Positions 45,686 to 53,165 of a stretch of DNA of 53,165 nt are shown here, in pieces. Origin of the DNA: Chloroflexota bacterium. GTDB taxonomy: Bacteria > Chloroflexota > Limnocylindria > Limnocylindrales > CSP1-4. The translations under genes were made by a program, and so were the position numbers. Under the pieces are notes generated by a model. It was not told the DNA's origin and did not search any database. It saw only the letters and a list, made by a program, of their open reading frames with translations. How positions within the stretch are numbered: the first letter of the stretch is position 1; each line of letters starts with the position of its first letter. The stretch spans positions 1-53,165 of the forward strand of contig JACCVQ010000153.1 of NCBI GenBank assembly GCA_013698095.1, given 5' to 3'.

Positions 45686-46399
45686 ATGAAGATCTTCCTC
45701 GACACCGCCGACATCAGCGAGATCCGCAAGGTCGCCAAATGGGGCGTCCTCGACGGCGTCACCACCAACCCGACCCTGTTCGCGAAGACGAGCGGCTCGT
45801 CCTACGAAGAGGTCCTCAAGGAGATCTGCACGATCACCAGCGGGCCCGTGTCCGCCGAGGTCGTGGCGGAGGACGTCGAGGGGATGCTCCGTGAGGGCCG
45901 GGCGTTCGCCAAGCTCGCCCCGAACATCGTCGTCAAGGTCCCGATGAGCGAGGAAGGCCTCGAGGCGATCGCGACCTTCGCTGACGAGGGAATCAAGACG
46001 AACTGCACCCTGATCTTCACCGCCAACCAGGGGCTCCTCGCGGCCAAGGCCGGCGCCTCGCTCCTGTCGCCGTTTGTCGGCCGGCTCGACGACATCAACC
46101 AGGACGGGATGATCGTCATCCGCGAGCTGGTCGACATCGTGACGATCCACGACCTCGAGACCGAGGTGCTGGCCGCGTCGATCCGGAACCCGCTCCACAT
46201 GACCCAGGCCGCGCTGGCCGGTGCCCACGTCGCGACGCTCCCGTTCAAGGTCCTCCAGCAGATGGCACACCACCCGCTCACCGATTCCGGGATCAAGCAG
46301 TTCCGGACCGACTGGGAGAAGGCGCGCGTGGCGCTCGACACGCAGAAGGGCTCCGACAAGGCGAAGGCCGCCGCCGCGCCGACGAAGCCCGGCGCGTAG
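45686..46399 (+). CDS. tal: Transaldolase (short, TalC/FSA type)
   Basis: A 237-residue TIM-barrel aldolase. The family opening is MKIFLDTADISEI, and GVTTNPTLFAK follows at about residues 24-34. The Schiff-base lysine is Lys84 in VVKVPM. TLIFTANQGLLAAKAGASLLSPFVGRLDD-type sequence (about 108-136) is characteristic of the short class that includes both transaldolases and fructose-6-phosphate aldolase. Transaldolase is preferred because the other pentose phosphate enzymes are nearby. The C-terminal 20 residues are a Lys/Ala-rich tail. Start behind GAAGGAG. Confidence 0.88.
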   Translation: MKIFLDTADISEIRKVAKWGVLDGVTTNPTLFAKTSGSSYEEVLKEICTITSGPVSAEVVAEDVEGMLREGRAFAKLAPNIVVKVPMSEEGLEAIATFADEGIKTNCTLIFTANQGLLAAKAGASLLSPFVGRLDDINQDGMIVIRELVDIVTIHDLETEVLAASIRNPLHMTQAALAGAHVATLPFKVLQQMAHHPLTDSGIKQFRTDWEKARVALDTQKGSDKAKAAAAPTKPGA

Positions 46400-46433
46400 T
46401 CCTCGCCGAGCGCGGACGCAGTGGCCCCGCGTC

Positions 46434-46450
46434 GACCGTTTTTGCCGGTC
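46434..46450. terminator. Weak shared hairpin between tal and nagA
   Basis: GACCG and CGGTC surround TTTTTGC in the 62-base gap between two convergent genes. The 5-bp stem is short, so termination is only a possibility. Confidence 0.3.
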
Positions 46451-46461
46451 CCGCCGTCGCC

Positions 46462-47592
46462 TTAGACGATCCGGGTGCCCGCGCGCACTACGCCGCGCAC
46501 GACGAGGTCGTCGTCGAGCTCGACCAGGTCCGCCAGCTGGCCTTCGGCGACACGGCCGCGGTCCGTGACGCCGAGCATCGCCAGTGGGTTGCGACTCGCC
46601 GCGGCCACGGCGACGGGCAGCGAGAATCCGGCTCGAACCATGTTCCGGACCGCCGTATCCAGCGCGATCACGGAGCCGGCCAGCGTGCCCGACCCGTCGG
46701 CCAACGTGCAGCGCCCGTCCTTCACCTCGATCTCGAGACCCGAGATCGTCAGCCGGCCGTCGCCCATGCCGGCCATCGATAGGGCGTCCGAAATCAGCAT
46801 CATCCGGTCGGCCGGCTTGGTGCGCTGGATGATCCTCCAGAGGGCCGGATGGACGTGGTGGCCGTCCGCGATCAGCTCGACCCAGGCGTCGTCGCGGGTG
46901 AGCGCGGCGACGGCCACGCCGGGCGATCGGTGGTCGATCCCGCTCATCCCGTTGAACAGGTGCGTCGTCGTGACACCGCCGGCGTCGTAGCCGGCGAGGG
47001 CGCCCGCCAGGTCGGCGTTGGAGTGGCCGATCGAGATCCGGACGCCGAGCGACGTGAGGCGCCGGATGAGCTCGAGCCCACCGGGGATCTCGGGTGCGAC
47101 CGTCATCACGGTCAGGCCGTCGACGAGCGGTTCGATGTCGGACCACGGCACGTCGGCCGGATTGAGCAGGAGCGACGGGTTGTGAGCGCCCTTCTTGGCG
47201 TGTGAGATGAACGGCCCCTCGATGTTGAAGCCGATCGGGTCGGCCCCGTTCGCGGGCGCAGCGGGCAACCACGCCCGGACTCGATCCGCCCAGGCATGGA
47301 GGACCGGCAGCGGGTTCGTCACGCCGGTGGGCAGGAACGAGGTCACGCCGTGGCGGAGGAGGGCGCGCGCCATCCCGTCCAACGCGTGGGCGTCGCCCAT
47401 CGCGTCGTGGCCGCCCCAGCCGTGGACATGGACGTCGACGAAGCCCGGCGAGATGTACGGCAGGTCCGCGCCCGCGCCGGGCGCGTCGTTCTCGATGTCA
47501 ACGGCGGCGATCCGATCGTCCTCGATCACCAGCCGCCCGACGGCGACCGAGTCGTCGAGGATGAGCCGGCCGCGAAGCTCCGAGCCCGTCAT
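46462..47592 (-). CDS. nagA: N-acetylglucosamine-6-phosphate deacetylase
   Basis: A 376-residue amidohydrolase, removing acetate from GlcNAc 6-phosphate in the cytosol. The metal motif HVHGWGG lies at about residues 55-61, IEGPFISHAKKGAHN near 124 gives the conserved glutamate, GHSNA near 193 and THLFNGM near 212 follow, and SDALSMAG near 270 supplies the catalytic aspartate. Substrate binding residues HHVHP are present. The gene follows a GntR regulator (TGATG overlap) and a ROK kinase, a normal amino-sugar context. No glucosamine-6-phosphate deaminase was seen in the window. Confidence 0.92.
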   Translation of the reverse strand: MTGSELRGRLILDDSVAVGRLVIEDDRIAAVDIENDAPGAGADLPYISPGFVDVHVHGWGGHDAMGDAHALDGMARALLRHGVTSFLPTGVTNPLPVLHAWADRVRAWLPAAPANGADPIGFNIEGPFISHAKKGAHNPSLLLNPADVPWSDIEPLVDGLTVMTVAPEIPGGLELIRRLTSLGVRISIGHSNADLAGALAGYDAGGVTTTHLFNGMSGIDHRSPGVAVAALTRDDAWVELIADGHHVHPALWRIIQRTKPADRMMLISDALSMAGMGDGRLTISGLEIEVKDGRCTLADGSGTLAGSVIALDTAVRNMVRAGFSLPVAVAAASRNPLAMLGVTDRGRVAEGQLADLVELDDDLVVRGVVRAGTRIV

Positions 47593-48341
47593 CAGCCCTC
47601 GCCTTCGGGCGAGCCGTCGACAGGGTTCTCGACCTCGAAGGACACGTCGAGGGCGTAACGGCTGGCCGGGTAGCGCGATTCGGTCGACTCGATCCGGCGG
47701 CCAGTGTCATCGACGATCACGCGGCGCTCGATCAGGAGCGGCTCGCCGCGCCGGATATCGAGCAGACGCGCGTCCTCGGCACTCGCGGCGCCGGCGCTCA
47801 CCGTTCCGGTCCCGCTCCGGAGCGTCAGGCCGGCCGCACCGATCGCTCCATGGAGCGAGCCGGTCTCGAGATCTGCCGCCAGCACGGCTTTGCCACAATC
47901 GATGACCAGGACCGCGGATTCGAGCGCCATCGGCTCTCCGTCAGCGAAACGCACGCGACGGACTTCGACGATCGGCTCGCCAGGCGCCAGGGCGAGGGAC
48001 GCCGCTTCCGGGCGGGTCGACGGCCGAATGGCGCGGGCGAGCAGGCGCGACGAGGGAAGTCGGCCGCGCCGGGCCATCTCGCTGCTGAACGTCATCAAGC
48101 GGTCGGTCCGGCGGTGAGTTGATGGGCTCGAGACGAACGAACCGCGGCCCGGGTGGCGGGCAACGAGGCCTTCCTCGGCGAGCCGCTGCATCGCGTTCCG
48201 GGCGGTCATCCGGCTGACCCCGAACTCGGCGACGAGCTCGGCGTCGGACGGCAGCCGATCGCCGGGCTGGAGCGTGTGGATCCGTTCGCGCAGGACCTGC
48301 TCGATCCGACGATGGTGGGGGACCCACGCGGCATCGATCAT
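47592..48341 (-). CDS. GntR/UTRA-family transcriptional regulator
   Basis: A 249-residue regulator. The winged helix-turn-helix runs over about residues 10-75 with LPSDAELVAEFGVSRMTARNAM, split here, and the wing VARHPGRGSFV. The UTRA ligand-binding domain covers about 95-240. This is the HutC subfamily, to which NagR and DasR belong, which respond to phosphorylated amino sugars. The gene sits between the ROK kinase (4-base overlap) and nagA (TGATG), so it probably represses its own operon and responds to GlcNAc 6-phosphate or glucosamine 6-phosphate. The binding site was not identified. Confidence 0.88.
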   Translation of the reverse strand: MIDAAWVPHHRRIEQVLRERIHTLQPGDRLPSDAELVAEFGVSRMTARNAMQRLAEEGLVARHPGRGSFVSSPSTHRRTDRLMTFSSEMARRGRLPSSRLLARAIRPSTRPEAASLALAPGEPIVEVRRVRFADGEPMALESAVLVIDCGKAVLAADLETGSLHGAIGAAGLTLRSGTGTVSAGAASAEDARLLDIRRGEPLLIERRVIVDDTGRRIESTESRYPASRYALDVSFEVENPVDGSPEGEG

Positions 48342-49369
48342 GCGTGGTCTCCGGCGCGGCCGGTGGCCGCCGCGGCCGCGGCGCTGACGGCCAACTCGCC
48401 GGACTCAGCGGACTCCGTCGCCTGCTCGGCGCCGTGGATCGCGGCCCCGATCGCCCCCGCCCACGTCCCGAGCTCGGCCGTCACGATCTCGACCTCGTCG
48501 ACCGATGTCGTCAGGACCCGCCGCCGAACCTCCGCCCGGATCTCGGGCAGGAGCAGGTCGGCGCCTGCCGCGATCCCGCCCCCGATCACGACCCGATCGG
48601 GCGAGATCACCACGATCATGTTGCCGATCCCGATCCCGAGGTAGCGCCCAACCCGGCGGAGCCCTTCGATCGCCGCCGCGTCACCGTTGCGTGCTCGTTC
48701 GACGGCCTCCTCCGCGCTCGGTGCGCCGCACGCCTCTGCAATCCGATCGGCCCGGCAGAACGCCTCGAGGCAGCCGTTGTTGCCGCAATTGCACGCCGGA
48801 CCATCCGGATCGATCGTCTGGTGGCCCACCTCGCCGGCCGTTCCGTCGTGGCCTTGGTGGACCTTGCCGTCGACCGCGATGACCCCGCCAACGCCCGTCC
48901 CGAGGGTCAGCCCCACGAGCGAAGACGCGCCGCGACCCGCTCCGAGGCGGAGCTCCGCGAGACCGAACGCCCGGGCGTCGTTGATGAGCGCGACCGGCAG
49001 GCCGAGCGCGTCACCGACCGGACCCGCCACCGGGTAGCCGTCCCACGGCCCCGGGACGTTCACGAGGAACCGGGTCGCGCCCGTCCGTGGGTCGTAGAGC
49101 CCGGGGATCCCGATGCCGGCCGTTCTGATCGATGGCCCGCGATCGCCGGCCGGCCAGCGATCGAGGGCGGCTCGGCCTGTCTCGGCGAGCTGCGGGACGA
49201 TCGCGTCGGGGCCGCCGCGGCGGGTCGCCACCTGGCCCCGATCCAGGACCCGCCAGTCACCGGCCTCGAGCTCGAGGATCGTCCACTTCAGGTTCGTCCC
49301 GCCGAGGTCGAGCCCGAGATGGCGGCTGACACGCCCGCGACCCGAGCCGGCGCCGGTGTCGGTCGCCAT
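48338..49369 (-). CDS. ROK-family sugar kinase
   Basis: A 343-residue kinase. The ATP-binding N-terminus is LGLDLGGTNLKW (about 18-29), ALINDARAFG lies near 127 and TLGTGVGGVI near 155. The ROK zinc signature is CNCGNNGCLE at about residues 193-202, with GHQTI before it supplying the histidine. These kinases phosphorylate glucose, N-acetylglucosamine or N-acetylmannosamine. The context, an ABC importer before it and GntR-nagA after it, makes GlcNAc a good candidate. A C-terminal Ala-rich tail of about 25 residues is extra. Confidence 0.88.
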   Translation of the reverse strand: MATDTGAGSGRGRVSRHLGLDLGGTNLKWTILELEAGDWRVLDRGQVATRRGGPDAIVPQLAETGRAALDRWPAGDRGPSIRTAGIGIPGLYDPRTGATRFLVNVPGPWDGYPVAGPVGDALGLPVALINDARAFGLAELRLGAGRGASSLVGLTLGTGVGGVIAVDGKVHQGHDGTAGEVGHQTIDPDGPACNCGNNGCLEAFCRADRIAEACGAPSAEEAVERARNGDAAAIEGLRRVGRYLGIGIGNMIVVISPDRVVIGGGIAAGADLLLPEIRAEVRRRVLTTSVDEVEIVTAELGTWAGAIGAAIHGAEQATESAESGELAVSAAAAAATGRAGDHA

Positions 49370-49372
49370 GGT

Positions 49373-50389
49373 TCAGGTCTCGCCGCTGACCCGGGTGTAG
49401 GCCGCCGCGACCGCCACGATGATCACGCCGAACAGGATCTGGCGAACGGCCTCCGGCATCTCGAGGACGGTCAAGAGGGTCGTGACCACCGTCAGGATCA
49501 GGGCGCCCACGATCGTGCCGGAATAGCCGCCGCGGCCGCCCATGATCGACGTCCCGCCGATGACGGCGGCGGCGACGGACGGCAGGACCTGTTGCTCGAC
49601 GAGGCTCACGGTGGCCGTGTTGTTCAGGCCGGCCAGCAGGAGCCCGGCGACGGCCGCGAGGACCGCCGACAGGATGTACAGCGCCACATGGACCTGCCAC
49701 ACCCGGGCACCGGCGAGCCGGGCGGCGATGGGGTTGTCCCCGACGGCGAAGAGCAACCGGCCGAACCCCGTTCGACGCAGCCCGACGACGATCATCAGTG
49801 CCACCGGCACGAACACCAGGATGCTGTTCGGGACGAACCCGAACGAGATGCCCGAGCCGAGCCACAGGATCGCCTCGGGGATCCGGGTGCCGGACTGGAC
49901 CATCGCGAGCTGGTACACCGAGGTGAGCCCGAGCACGACCAGGCTCATGCCCAGGGTCATGATCAGCGGGTGGACCTTGAAGACGCCGATCCCGATGCCG
50001 TTCGCGATCCCGGCCGCGGTCGCGGCGATGAGCGCGATGATGATCGCGACCGCCGGACCCTGGCTGGCGCTCTGGGTGGCCATGATGAAGGCGGCGCTCG
50101 ACGCGACGGCGCCAACCGACAGGTCGATGCCGCCGGTCAGCATGGCGAGGGTTTGACAGGCGGCCAGGATCGCCAGCGGGATCGCCGACCGGAGGGTCGT
50201 GGCGAGCCAGTTGCCGTTCACGATCCCGGGGTTGGCGACCTCGAGCATCACGACGAGCAACGTGAGCAGGACGATCAGCGGGATGAGGGGCCGGTCGCGG
50301 ATGATCCGACGCAGGCCGCCCGACGCCAACCCGCGTGGCACCCGCGCGTTGCCGGCGGCTCCGGCGGCGCCTGCGCCGGCGCCGCTCAT
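49373..50389 (-). CDS. Sugar ABC transporter permease (RbsC-like)
   Basis: A 338-residue permease with about ten hydrophobic segments of the BPD_transp_2 family. LTGGIDLSVGAVASSAAF near residue 86 and GGTSIMGGRGGYSGTIVGAL near 282 are the conserved family stretches. The ATG at 50387-50389 overlaps the stop of the previous permease by four bases. The two permeases are both RbsC-like but distinct, so they probably form a heterodimer. It is followed by the ROK kinase after 3 bases. Confidence 0.88.
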   Translation of the reverse strand: MSGAGAGAAGAAGNARVPRGLASGGLRRIIRDRPLIPLIVLLTLLVVMLEVANPGIVNGNWLATTLRSAIPLAILAACQTLAMLTGGIDLSVGAVASSAAFIMATQSASQGPAVAIIIALIAATAAGIANGIGIGVFKVHPLIMTLGMSLVVLGLTSVYQLAMVQSGTRIPEAILWLGSGISFGFVPNSILVFVPVALMIVVGLRRTGFGRLLFAVGDNPIAARLAGARVWQVHVALYILSAVLAAVAGLLLAGLNNTATVSLVEQQVLPSVAAAVIGGTSIMGGRGGYSGTIVGALILTVVTTLLTVLEMPEAVRQILFGVIIVAVAAAYTRVSGET

Positions 50390-51387
50390 GCCCGCACCTT
50401 GCGCATCGCGATCAGGCTCCCGAACATCACCACCCCGATGAGGATGGCACCCTGGATGGCGGTCGACAGGTTGGGATCGACGCCGAGGAAAAACAGGTCC
50501 GTCCGGACGAGCGCGAGGACCATGACCGCGATGATCGGCCCGAGCACGCCGCCGCGCCCGCCCGCCAGGCTCACGCCGCCGAGCACGATCGCGGCCACGC
50601 TCTGGAGGGTGTAGGCGCCGGGCACCGGAGCGCCGACCCCGCCGATCCCCGTCAGCGTGATGCCGCCCAGCGCCGCGAAGAAGCCGGCGAGGGAGTACGC
50701 GATGATCTTCGTCGGCGCGACCGCGACGCCGCTCCGGAACGCGGCGAGCGGGTGGCTGCCGACGGCGTACATCGCAAGCCCGCGCGAGGACCGCTTGAGC
50801 GGGATCCACACCAGGGTGACGATGATGGCCAGGACCACGAGCGCCTTCGGCAGGAACGGCAGGAAGAACGGGCCCGAGAGGATCGTCGTCAGAAACTGCG
50901 CCGCCCCGCCGCCCGGGGTGTTGAGGATCAGCAGCGCGGCGCCGGCCCACACGAAGGACATCGCGAGCGTGACGACGATGTCGGGGACCTTCGTGAGCAC
51001 GACGAGCCCGCCGTTGATCGCCCCGACGACGAGCCCGAGCAGGAGGACGGCGAACACGACGCCGACACCGACCGCGTCGCCCTGACCCTTCATCAGGACG
51101 GCGGACGTCACGCTCCCGAGCGCCATCATCGATCCCACCGACAGGTCGATGCCGCCGGAGATCACGACGATGGCCTGCGCGACGGCGGCAAACGCGATCG
51201 GCAGGACGTCGATGGCGAGGTTGACGATCCCGGCCGGCCCGTAGTTCGGGTTGATCACCCGGGTCAGGACGAGAAACGCAATCAGGAGACCCAGGATCGC
51301 GAACGACGAGACGTTCCGACGAACGAACGCCTCGGCCCTGGCGAGGGCGCCCTCACCGGAGCGAATGGTGCCGGCGGCGGCGGTCAT
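50386..51387 (-). CDS. Sugar ABC transporter permease (RbsC-like)
   Basis: A 333-residue BPD_transp_2 permease with about ten membrane segments. VVISGGIDLSVGSMMALGSV near residue 75 and GGVSLAGGRGGVLGPIIAVM near 272 are the diagnostic patterns (split here). It overlaps the ATPase gene by four bases at its start and the next permease by four at its end. Members of this family import ribose, galactose and other monosaccharides with an RbsA-type ATPase. A sugar-binding lipoprotein is not in the window and would be expected beyond the right edge or elsewhere. Confidence 0.88.
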   Translation of the reverse strand: MTAAAGTIRSGEGALARAEAFVRRNVSSFAILGLLIAFLVLTRVINPNYGPAGIVNLAIDVLPIAFAAVAQAIVVISGGIDLSVGSMMALGSVTSAVLMKGQGDAVGVGVVFAVLLLGLVVGAINGGLVVLTKVPDIVVTLAMSFVWAGAALLILNTPGGGAAQFLTTILSGPFFLPFLPKALVVLAIIVTLVWIPLKRSSRGLAMYAVGSHPLAAFRSGVAVAPTKIIAYSLAGFFAALGGITLTGIGGVGAPVPGAYTLQSVAAIVLGGVSLAGGRGGVLGPIIAVMVLALVRTDLFFLGVDPNLSTAIQGAILIGVVMFGSLIAMRKVRA

Positions 51388-53030
51388 CGCGGGCCTCCAG
51401 CGGTGGGCTCGGTGGTCACCCGAGCGACGCCCGCCTCGGCTCCCGCTGCCTCGGCTGCTTCCACCGCCGCCGCGACCGTCTCGGCGGCGATCTCCTCGGG
51501 CATGACCGCGTCGGGCTTCAGGTCGTAGGCCGCGCGGAGCAGGGTCGGCTCGTCGGCCTCGGCGACCGGGATCTCGGCGACGACCCGGCCGCGGAAGATG
51601 ACGATCGCCCGGTCACAGGCGAGCTGGATCTCCTTCAGCTCCGAGGTGTAGAGGAGCACCGCAGCGCCGGCTTCGGCGAGGTCCCGCAACAGCCGGTAGA
51701 TCTGCTGCTTGGTGCCGATGTCGATGCCCCGGGTGGGGTCGAAGCAGAGCATCGTCCGGACGCCGCCCGCGACCCAGCGCGCGATCGTGACTTTCTGCTG
51801 GTTGCCGCCCGACAGGCGCCGGACCTCCGCGGCCGCCCGGGTGTCGATCTCGAGCGTGGCGATCGCCGAATCGACCTTCTTCCGTTCCGCGCCGACGTCG
51901 AGCGGCCCCCACGAGCCAAACCGGGTCGCGAACGGCAGGGCGATGTTCTCGCGCACGGATCGTTGCATGAGGAGCGCCTCCGCGCGATCGGCAGGCACGT
52001 AGACGAGGCCGGCACGGATCGCGTCGGCGGGATGGCGGAACGACACCGGCCCGCCGTCGACGAGGAGCACGCCGCCGCCCGGTCTCTCGGAGCCCGCGAG
52101 GATGTCGAAGAGCTCGTCCTGGCCCTGACCCTCGAGGGCAACGACGCCCAGCACCTCGCCCGGGTACAGGTCGAACGACACGTCTGCCAGCTTGGTGCCG
52201 GAGCTCAGGTTCCGGGCGGTGATCCGCGGAACGGCGTCGGCGGGCCGCACCGGCGCGGCGGCGGTCGTCGCGCCCGCGGCAGACAGGTCGCTGGCGATGT
52301 CACCAAGCATCAGCTCGACGATCCGGTGCTCGGAGCCGGCCGTCACGTCGACCACGCCGACCGTCCGGCCTTCGCGAAGCACCGTCGCGCGATCGCAGAC
52401 AGCCGCGATCTCGATCAGGCGGTGGGAGATGAAGATGATCGACCGGGCGGTGCCACGCTGGCGGGCCACGACCTCGAGGACCTTCTCGGTGAGGTTCGCG
52501 GGCAGAGCAGCGGTCATCTCGTCGAGGAGGAGGACGTCCGGCTCGATGGCGAGCGCCCGGGCGAGATCGAGGACCCGGAGCGTCGCGAGTGGGAGGTCAC
52601 GCACGAGGTCGGCGACGTCGAGGTCGGGGATGCCGAGCTCACTGAGCCAGTGGCGGGTGGCGTCGATCGGCGACTGGGTGAGCCGCAGGTTCGACCGGAC
52701 GTCGAGGTCCGGGATCAGGGCCGGCTCCTGGTAGACCGAGACGATGCCGCCGCGCCGCGCCTCGGCGGGGGAGTGAACGTTGAAGGGCGTTCCACGGACG
52801 AGGATCGTCCCCGCATCCGGCCGAACGCCACCCGTCAGGATCTTCACGAGGGTGCTCTTGCCGGCGCCGTTGGCGCCCATGAGCGCATGGACTTCGCCGG
52901 GCCGGACGGCCAGGGACGCCGAGCGCAGCGCCATGACGGCGCCGTAGTGCTTCGCGATGTCAGTCGCGTCCAGGAGCAGCTCGGACGTGGCGAGGTCCGA
53001 TGGCCTGGTGTCAGGTGCGCCGTCGATCAC
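51384..53030 (-). CDS. Sugar ABC transporter ATP-binding protein (RbsA/MglA-like)
   Basis: A 548-residue protein with two ATPase domains. Domain 1 has Walker A GANGAGKST at about residues 53-61, and its signature region reads DLPLATLRVLDLARAL in place of an LSxGQ type motif; Walker B is LLLDEMTAAL. Domain 2 has the expected altered P-loop (ALEGQGQDEL) of this family but a canonical signature LSGGNQQKV near residue 400 and CFDPTRGID. The C-terminal 45 residues are Ala/Glu-rich. The start is a GTG at 53028-53030. It is the first gene of the operon in this window. Confidence 0.88.
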   Translation of the reverse strand: MIDGAPDTRPSDLATSELLLDATDIAKHYGAVMALRSASLAVRPGEVHALMGANGAGKSTLVKILTGGVRPDAGTILVRGTPFNVHSPAEARRGGIVSVYQEPALIPDLDVRSNLRLTQSPIDATRHWLSELGIPDLDVADLVRDLPLATLRVLDLARALAIEPDVLLLDEMTAALPANLTEKVLEVVARQRGTARSIIFISHRLIEIAAVCDRATVLREGRTVGVVDVTAGSEHRIVELMLGDIASDLSAAGATTAAAPVRPADAVPRITARNLSSGTKLADVSFDLYPGEVLGVVALEGQGQDELFDILAGSERPGGGVLLVDGGPVSFRHPADAIRAGLVYVPADRAEALLMQRSVRENIALPFATRFGSWGPLDVGAERKKVDSAIATLEIDTRAAAEVRRLSGGNQQKVTIARWVAGGVRTMLCFDPTRGIDIGTKQQIYRLLRDLAEAGAAVLLYTSELKEIQLACDRAIVIFRGRVVAEIPVAEADEPTLLRAAYDLKPDAVMPEEIAAETVAAAVEAAEAAGAEAGVARVTTEPTAGGPR

Positions 53031-53063
53031 AGGTCAGCCGATCCTCAACCAGAGGGTGGGTGG

Positions 53064-53149
53064 GTGGGAGGTGTCAGCGTTGAAGGCAAAGCGTCGGATT
53101 GTGGGAGGTGCCAGCGTTGAAAGTGAACTGTTCAGCGTTGGAGGTGGGG
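53064..53149. repeat. CAGCGTTG repeats upstream of the sugar operon
   Basis: GTGGGAGGTG(T/C)CAGCGTTGA occurs at 53064-53083 and again at 53101-53120, 37 bases apart. A third CAGCGTTG follows at 53133-53140, next to the inverted repeat TGAAC-T-GTTCA (53124-53134). A sugar-operon regulator could bind here, but this may also be the end of an upstream gene's 3' region because the window ends at 53165. Confidence 0.55.
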
Positions 53150-53165
53150 TGCCGGCGGAGCCGGC

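Noticed and set aside
48344..50614. A 756-codon plus-strand frame.
   Set aside because: It is antisense to the ROK kinase and permease genes and strongly Arg/Asp-biased, the usual mirror of GC-rich coding sequence.

Overview
This is a GC-rich bacterial chromosome segment. It is densely packed with genes, has many 4-base start/stop overlaps and frequent GTG starts, and contains no rRNA, tRNA, CRISPR array or insertion sequence that I can see. The gene content suggests Chloroflexota, perhaps the Limnocylindria/Ellin6529 type of lineage: an OpcA-associated G6PDH, a PGI of the kind found in transaldolase-PGI fusions, a YhaO/YhaN-type nuclease pair and a Cys4-Cys4 zinc-ribbon protein. That assignment is inferred from gene content, not from a marker tree.

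Layout. 1-1137: the end of selB (selenocysteine elongation factor) overlapping mobA, so a selenium/molybdenum cofactor locus probably continues off the left edge. 1186-8599: accessory enzymes and transporters (amidohydrolase, metallo-beta-lactamase fold protein, methyltransferase, membrane protein, DHA2 exporter, S51-like protein, zinc-ribbon protein). 9024-12391: a YhaO/YhaN-like nuclease/ATPase pair. 12318-17303: EamA transporter, P-loop kinase, Rieske-DUF2231 protein, MFS transporter and GT87-like protein. 17338-21714: an ABC-2 exporter facing a NarL-type two-component system. 22007-23008: corA.

23005-36217 is a long minus-strand block of central carbon metabolism: tkt, an AbrB/PIN toxin-antitoxin pair, rpiB, pgi, gnd, zwf, opcA, pgl, a GNAT, a hydrolase, a GlsB-type protein and a CitA-like citrate synthase. 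psuK-psuG (pseudouridine breakdown to ribose 5-phosphate and uracil) diverge from tkt. pyrG and a short transaldolase lie at 43.7-46.4 kb. Most of the pentose phosphate pathway is therefore here; ribulose-phosphate epimerase was not seen. Between these lies an ABC-2 exporter (38321-41452), followed by an unrecognised 172-residue protein, a 51-residue membrane protein, a second EamA transporter and a frameshifted nitroreductase remnant.

46462-53030 is a minus-strand sugar operon: an RbsA-like ATPase, two RbsC-like permeases, a ROK kinase, a GntR/UTRA regulator and NagA. It most likely imports an amino sugar and deacetylates its phosphate.

The least expected signals are regulatory. At least nine genes have a -10-like hexamer ending 6-8 bases before the start codon, which suggests leaderless transcription and settles several start sites. 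Others are an operator-like palindrome over the antitoxin start, twin ATATCGA-N5-TCGATA(T/C) palindromes 156 bp apart upstream of transaldolase, a palindrome before the second ABC exporter, three 21-bp-phased repeats before the metallo-hydrolase, and CAGCGTTG repeats before the sugar operon. I did not find a clearly new multi-gene system. The strongest candidates for follow-up are the leaderless architecture, the twin operators, the cysteine-free G6PDH with OpcA, and the toxin-antitoxin pair inside the pentose phosphate block.
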